DNA of 22,067 bases from positions 1-22,067 of the IMG/VR virus record IMGVR_UViG_3300034152_001163, one strand, 5' to 3'. A program made the translations under genes and the position numbers. This DNA is from a virus. The number at the start of each line of letters is the position of its first letter. Positions within the stretch are counted from its first letter, which is position 1. Of this stretch, positions 19,334 to 22,067 are shown in pieces. The notes below the pieces were generated by a model. That model ran no database searches. It was not told where the DNA came from and saw nothing but the letters and a program-made list of their open reading frames with translations.

Positions 19334-19693
19334 ATGCGAAACCTAATTAGACAACTGTTGCCACATTTAGCTCGATTGCACCATTCGAACTGGCGCGAGT
19401 CTCGGCACCTGTATCCCCAGACGTGGTGGCTGGTTCCCGGTCGCCGGAATCGAAATGGATTGCTGTATCGTAGCATTACTGCTCTATGTGGATTTCTCAC
19501 CGGCCACGAGTTGTCAGCGACCGAAAAAGGTTATGGTGGTGGCACCCACATGGATTGTAATTGCCGGTGGTGTGATAAGGGGATACAGGTGCCTCTTGCC
19601 GAATGCGAAATGTCTCCCCATTTGCGGGGTTTGGTGGAAAGGTTTCGCGGGAATACCTTGGAGGGAAACGGGTTCGACGCACAACAACCGTAA
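19334..19693 (+). CDS. Cassette protein with Cys cluster (119 aa)
   Basis: GGAG at 19325-19328 selects ATG 19334 over the upstream GTG at 19304. Basic N-terminal half (LIRQLLPHLARLHHSNWRES), then the GHELS...GYGGG...CNCRWCD segment, a pattern I associate with small phage proteins that bind zinc. The last codons and TAA lie in the left arm of the attC-like site 19679-19746, as in integron cassettes. GC content is visibly higher than in neighbouring genes, which supports separate origin. Function unknown. Confidence 0.6.
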   Translation: MRNLIRQLLPHLARLHHSNWRESRHLYPQTWWLVPGRRNRNGLLYRSITALCGFLTGHELSATEKGYGGGTHMDCNCRWCDKGIQVPLAECEMSPHLRGLVERFRGNTLEGNGFDAQQP

Positions 19694-19746
19694 GCCGTTC
19701 GCTTCGCACACGCAGGAGCACGTCGGCTTACTATTCCGTTGTTTGC
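19679..19746 (+). repeat. attC-like recombination site, 68 bp
   Basis: Outer box GCACAAC (19679-19685), inner arm GTAAGCCG (19690-19697, includes the TAA stop), loop, inner arm CGGCTTAC (19724-19731) pairing perfectly over 8 bp, spacer TATTCC, outer box GTTGTTTGC (19738-19746). This is the cleanest example of the layout. Confidence 0.8.
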
Positions 19747-19795
19747 AATTTCGGTTTCTTTGGATTTGTAGGCAGCACTACTGGAAAGGAATATT

Positions 19796-20137
19796 ATGGT
19801 TGTATCAAAGGTTGTTGAACAAATGGAGCGTGATTATATTCGTGCATCTGCGTTGTGCGGTCAAATGCTTGCAACGTTGGCGCTCCCAAGAAACAAGGAG
19901 ACGTTTGCAGAATATTTGCCACCCGAACAATGGGAGCGTTTTAACCGTGAAATTGAGTTGTGGGAGCGCATATTTAAACGTGATGTCTCTTATCGCAGGT
20001 TTGCCGTGCTGCTGGGTAATGCGGAAGAAACCGAAACAACAAACAACAGCAAAAGTATGCCATGCAATCACGAAAATACACGTTCAGGCGGTTTGGGTAA
20101 ACCAGATATCTGTAACGATTGCAATAGTGAACTTTAG
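19796..20137 (+). CDS. Cassette protein: helical domain plus C-terminal Cys motif (113 aa)
   Basis: GGAAAGGA 5 nt upstream supports ATG 19796. Residues 1-75 are helical (QMERDYIRASALCGQML ... LPPEQWERFNREIELWERIF); a Thr/Asn-rich linker NNSKSMP follows, then a short C...C-N-D-C end. The DNA for the linker (20044-20063) is identical over 20 bp and in frame with the linker of the gene 2702-3085. The stop lies in the loop of the attC-like site 20110-20167. Function unknown. Confidence 0.6.
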   Translation: MVVSKVVEQMERDYIRASALCGQMLATLALPRNKETFAEYLPPEQWERFNREIELWERIFKRDVSYRRFAVLLGNAEETETTNNSKSMPCNHENTRSGGLGKPDICNDCNSEL

Positions 20138-20167
20138 GCACAGCATACATTTTGCAATACGTTGTAC
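20110..20167 (+). repeat. attC-like recombination site, 58 bp
   Basis: Outer box CTGTAAC (20110-20116), inner arm ATTGCAA (20118-20124), loop with the TAG stop, inner arm TTGCAAT (20152-20158), outer box GTTGTAC (20161-20167). The right half repeats the site at 2676-2702 (25/27). Confidence 0.72.
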
Positions 20168-20308
20168 AAAATAAAAAAGTGTTTCCGTATTGTATATCAA
20201 AAAGCCAGTCAAGGGTTATAGCTTTGTCCCCGCCTAGACAAAACAAAGTAAAGCTGTTTCGAGCTTCAGCGGCAGTACTTGCGGAGACACTTTTTTACAT
20301 CGTACAAC
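20161..20308 (+). repeat. Gene-less cassette bounded by 27-bp inverted repeats
   Basis: Ends 20161-20187 and 20282-20308 are inverted copies matching at 23 of 27 positions (GTTGTAC....TAAAAAAGTGT.TCCG). About seven of these pairs are expected from the flanking boxes, but the AAAAAAGTGT-TCCG part goes beyond them. A smaller stem AGCTTTG/CAAAG-TAA-AGCT lies inside. No ORF with SD fits, and the plus-strand frame that crosses it runs through both flanking sites. Possibly a regulatory or RNA-only cassette. Confidence 0.65.
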
Positions 20309-20359
20309 AACCCAAGTATTCAATAGCAAGTACTGCATACATTGGGCAGAACGTTGTAA
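20302..20359 (+). repeat. attC-like recombination site, 58 bp
   Basis: Outer box GTACAAC (20302-20308), inner arm CCCAAGTAT (20311-20319), loop, inner arm ATAC-A-TTGGG (20337-20346) pairing over 9 bp with one bulged A, spacer, outer box GTTGTAA (20353-20359). A bulged base in an inner arm is a hallmark of attC sites. Confidence 0.78.
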
Positions 20360-20398
20360 GAAATATGAAATTTCATTTTTATTATAGGAGTACTCAAA

Positions 20399-20602
20399 AT
20401 GGTCAATAAATACCGATATGTAGTTCACGAATTACCCAACGAGCGTTCAGCAGTTTACGATACATCAATTGGCAGAACGGTTTGTAATGGTATGCACGTT
20501 TCTGATTCGACCGAAATTGCAAACGCACTCAACATTAAGGAGGAAATTTCATACATCTTACAACACACACAAGCCGCAATTGAAACAGACGGCTGTGCGT
20601 GA
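20399..20602 (+). CDS. Small hypothetical cassette protein (67 aa)
   Basis: AGGAG upstream of ATG 20399. The sequence YRYVVHELPNERSAVYDTSIGRTVCNG reads as a beta hairpin, followed by helix STEIANALNIKEEISYILQH; no known family. Its stop TGA is inside the right inner arm of the attC-like site 20558-20616. Confidence 0.55.
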   Translation: MVNKYRYVVHELPNERSAVYDTSIGRTVCNGMHVSDSTEIANALNIKEEISYILQHTQAAIETDGCA

Positions 20603-20616
20603 GAACGTTGGTGTAA
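20558..20616 (+). repeat. attC-like recombination site, 59 bp
   Basis: Outer box TTACAAC (20558-20564), inner arm CACACAAGCCG (20566-20576), loop, inner arm CGGCTGTGCGTG (20590-20601) pairing with one unpaired G and one mismatch, spacer AGAAC, outer box GTTGGTGTAA (20607-20616). The last box plus flank is identical over 17 bp to 3393-3377 on the minus strand. Confidence 0.78.
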
Positions 20617-20649
20617 ATGTTTCCTCTTTGAACTTATAGGAGTTTTGCT

Positions 20650-20865
20650 ATGTCATTGCAGAAAGAATTAGAAGGTTTAATAAATCGTCATTGTGCAGAA
20701 AATGAATCCGATACGCCAGACTTTATTCTGGTGGACTATTTGTCAGCTTGCCTATATGCGTTTAACCGTTCAGTAAATATGCGTGAGACTTGGTATGGCC
20801 GCAAAACTCGGTATAATGCAGAATCGGAAACACATCCACCAGCAGGCAAAGAAAGTGCGAAATGA
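20650..20865 (+). CDS. Small phage hypothetical protein (71 aa)
   Basis: AGGAG upstream of ATG 20650. The N-terminus SLQKELEGLINRHCAENESDTPDFILVDYLSACLYAFN and the WYG motif recall a common family of ~70-residue phage proteins beginning SLQ.ELE.LINRHSAEN (recognised by eye). Helical, no catalytic residues. The final codons form the left arm of the palindrome 20851-20959. Its codons for THPPA contain the ACATCCACCA block also seen in left-array genes, here in a different frame. Confidence 0.65.
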   Translation: MSLQKELEGLINRHCAENESDTPDFILVDYLSACLYAFNRSVNMRETWYGRKTRYNAESETHPPAGKESAK

Positions 20866-20959
20866 GAGCTGAAAAAATCACTTGACCATACAAGGGCTTG
20901 CATCCAGAAATATGGTTATCTTCTGGTCACTGTAAGGTATGCTCACTTCGCACGTTTTC
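20851..20959 (+). repeat. 109-bp nested palindrome closing the right array
   Basis: The left arm 20851-20866 (GAAAGTGCGAAATGAG) pairs with 20942-20959 over 16 bp with one mismatch and a two-base bulge. Inside, CCATAC pairs with GTATG(C), and CCAGAA with TTCTGG. The right arm ends in CGTTTTC. It includes the stop of the previous gene. Either a long attC-like site or a structured terminator. Confidence 0.6.
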
Positions 20960-20996
20960 AGTACGTTCTATTAAATAATCATATAAAGGGGATGTA

Positions 20997-21971
20997 ATGA
21001 AGTTTTTTTTGGCAGACATGCACATTGCCACTATGCAGGATACAAGGGCAATCTTTGAAGAGCTAGGGCACGAAGTTGACACCCTGTGTCTGTCCGGACA
21101 TGCTCATCTAATTGGAGAAGAAAAGAAGCAATGGGACTTCAGCTTCTCTCTTGGCGAGGTGTTGACGGAACCAGTAAAAAAACAGTTTTTTGAAAAGTAT
21201 AGCTGGATGATGGGCAAGTATGATGGATTTATCGTAAATTATCCCCCTGCATTCGCTCCATTGTATGAAAAATTCGGCAAGCCTATCATTATGAATATCC
21301 CGATTCGGTATGATTATCCGTGGGCAGACGACATGAAAAAAATGCACCAGTGGAATGATTGGATTAAAAACATGCAGTCATGCAATCAGCTTCAGATTGT
21401 CTGCAACAACAAGTTTGACCAGTGGTGGCTAGAAAAAAATACCGGCTGCTACTCAGAGCACATACCTTCTCTGTGTGAATATACCAAAATGCAGTATTCT
21501 GGCGAACGTGATGAGGCTCTGCTATATTCTTCTCGGGGAATAAAACTTCCTGGGTGTGTCGAAAAAGAAAACCTTGGAATATATAAGTATGATGATCTTG
21601 CAAAGTTTAAGGCTATTGTTCATTTCCCGTATCAGGTCAGTACAATGAGCATCTTTGAGCAGTACACCGCAAATATTCCATTATACGTTCCGGAAGAGAG
21701 CTTGCTACGACAGTTCACAAAGGAAGGTCGTGCTCTTCGCCAGTTGCATTGGAGCCCTAGAACTCCGATTAATTTCAGAGCGGTTGCAAAGTACTCTGAT
21801 TACTATGGGGCAAATATGCAGCATGTAAGAAAGTTTCCCTCTCTGGTGCGGTTATCTCAAATGCTTGCTAATGATGACCATAAGAAGATATCTGCTGAAA
21901 TGAAGACTCACAACACATTTAGACGCAAAGGAATTATGTCAAAATGGACAAATCTCTTGAATCAGTTATAA
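20997..21971 (+). CDS. Glycosyltransferase-like protein (324 aa)
   Basis: AAAGGGG upstream of ATG 20997. The N-terminus MKFFLADMHIATMQDTRAIFEELGHEV is the beta-alpha-beta start of GT-B glycosyltransferases. KYDGFIVNYPPAFAPLYEKFGKPIIMNIP and the later FKAIVHFPYQVSTMSIFEQYTANIPLYVPEESLL (the segment that usually contacts the sugar nucleotide) agree with it. Catalytic residues cannot be fixed. It continues the glycosyltransferase cluster after the array and overlaps the next gene by 28 nt. Confidence 0.6.
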   Translation: MKFFLADMHIATMQDTRAIFEELGHEVDTLCLSGHAHLIGEEKKQWDFSFSLGEVLTEPVKKQFFEKYSWMMGKYDGFIVNYPPAFAPLYEKFGKPIIMNIPIRYDYPWADDMKKMHQWNDWIKNMQSCNQLQIVCNNKFDQWWLEKNTGCYSEHIPSLCEYTKMQYSGERDEALLYSSRGIKLPGCVEKENLGIYKYDDLAKFKAIVHFPYQVSTMSIFEQYTANIPLYVPEESLLRQFTKEGRALRQLHWSPRTPINFRAVAKYSDYYGANMQHVRKFPSLVRLSQMLANDDHKKISAEMKTHNTFRRKGIMSKWTNLLNQL

Positions 21972-22067
21972 AAGGCTTTTACCATAGATTATCGACAGAA
22001 GAGTTCAGTAATCCCTCTATTATTGATGGCTATGGTGCTTCTGATAAGTTCCCCTGGGCTCCGTATG
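21944..22067 (+). CDS. Start of a further gene, cut by the window end
   Basis: ATG 21944 with AAGGA 11 nt upstream, open to the last base (41 codons). The visible part (VIKGFYHRLSTEEFSN ... DKFPWAPY) is too short to assign. The overlap with the preceding gene is typical for this cluster. Confidence 0.55.
   Translation, partial: MDKSLESVIKGFYHRLSTEEFSNPSIIDGYGASDKFPWAPY

Larger units (their letters stand above)
19250..20960 (+). mobile_element. Right array of integron-like gene cassettes
   Basis: The array lies between two glycosyltransferase-like genes. In order: the 39-bp leading-edge element, gene 19334-19693, attC-like 19679-19746, gene 19796-20137, attC-like 20110-20167, a gene-less unit, attC-like 20302-20359, gene 20399-20602, attC-like 20558-20616, gene 20650-20865, and a 109-bp nested palindrome 20851-20959. 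All genes read the same way. The first cassette is clearly more GC-rich than the phage genes around it. No integrase is seen. Architecture is direct; the integron origin is inferred. Confidence 0.68.

Noticed and set aside
19455-20174. 239-codon open frame on the plus strand
   Set aside because: It spans two cassette genes and two recombination-site-like elements out of frame, has no SD and a low-complexity Cys/Trp-rich product; the SD-led genes 19334-19693 and 19796-20137 explain the DNA better.
20152-20409. 85-codon plus-strand frame through the gene-less cassette
   Set aside because: It begins inside one attC-like site, has no SD, and runs through the next site into the following gene.
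20874-20945. Promoter from TTGACC upstream of the gene at 20997
   Set aside because: No acceptable -10 at 16-18 bp; the segment is better explained by the nested palindrome.

Overview
The window is a fragment of a tailed double-stranded DNA phage (Caudoviricetes) genome. It may be a prophage, but no lysogeny genes are visible. The phage assignment rests on a terminase small/large subunit pair, a phage-type primase, a phage-type helicase and recombination module, NinB- and NinG-like proteins, a long beta-rich virion protein and very tight gene packing. The DNA is AT-rich and the host cannot be named from the sequence. The integron-like cassettes described below make a host lineage that carries integrons plausible (spirochaetes such as Treponema are one guess, held weakly).

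Layout. Positions 1-2377 (+) hold the 3' end of a large beta-helix virion/adhesin-type protein and a small protein sharing its C-terminal domain. Positions 2349-4108 (-) hold a row of very small genes separated by recombination-site-like repeats. Positions 4082-11015 (-) form the early operon: a primase, an SF2 helicase interrupted by an intein, a replisome-organiser-like protein with a broken reading frame, a ribbon-helix-helix protein, a NinB-like protein, a Cas4/RecB-type exonuclease, a putative annealing-type partner and a small unknown. It is driven by a promoter at 11063-11091, which has a perfect palindromic operator in its spacer, and boosted by an internal promoter at 8258-8286. Positions 11108-16281 (+) form the rightward unit: TerS, TerL (with a second intein and an unusual C-terminal extension), an autoregulator-like small protein, a GNAT acetyltransferase, a NinG-like protein and small zinc proteins. 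Positions 16287-19245 and 20997-22067 (+) hold a cluster of glycosyltransferase-like genes, interrupted at 19250-20996 by a second row of tiny genes separated by the same type of recombination site.

The main discovery candidate is this pair of gene-cassette arrays. Each small gene has its own ribosome binding site and ends inside or just before a site terminating in a GTT-containing box (mostly CGTTGTRY or CGTTGGTGTAAAT). At least five of these sites (3715-3771, 19679-19746, 20110-20167, 20302-20359, 20558-20616) show the layout of integron attC sites: an outer box ending in AAC, an inner arm, a loop containing or next to the stop codon, a complementary inner arm, and an outer box starting GTT, 57-68 bp in all. 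The two arrays lie about 15 kb apart in opposite orientations. Both begin with a nearly identical 39-bp element (36/39) exactly at the phage/cassette junction, as an attI-like leading edge would. No integrase is visible. The simplest reading is a phage that stores or captures integron-type cassettes at two loci.

Other notable points: both inteins sit inside NTPase catalytic motifs (the TerL P-loop and the helicase DECH box); TerL carries what looks like a second, degenerate nuclease domain; an early leader encodes a 27-residue peptide that coincides with a three-way-junction fold; and there is a 98-nt hairpin-rich segment upstream of the first glycosyltransferase.
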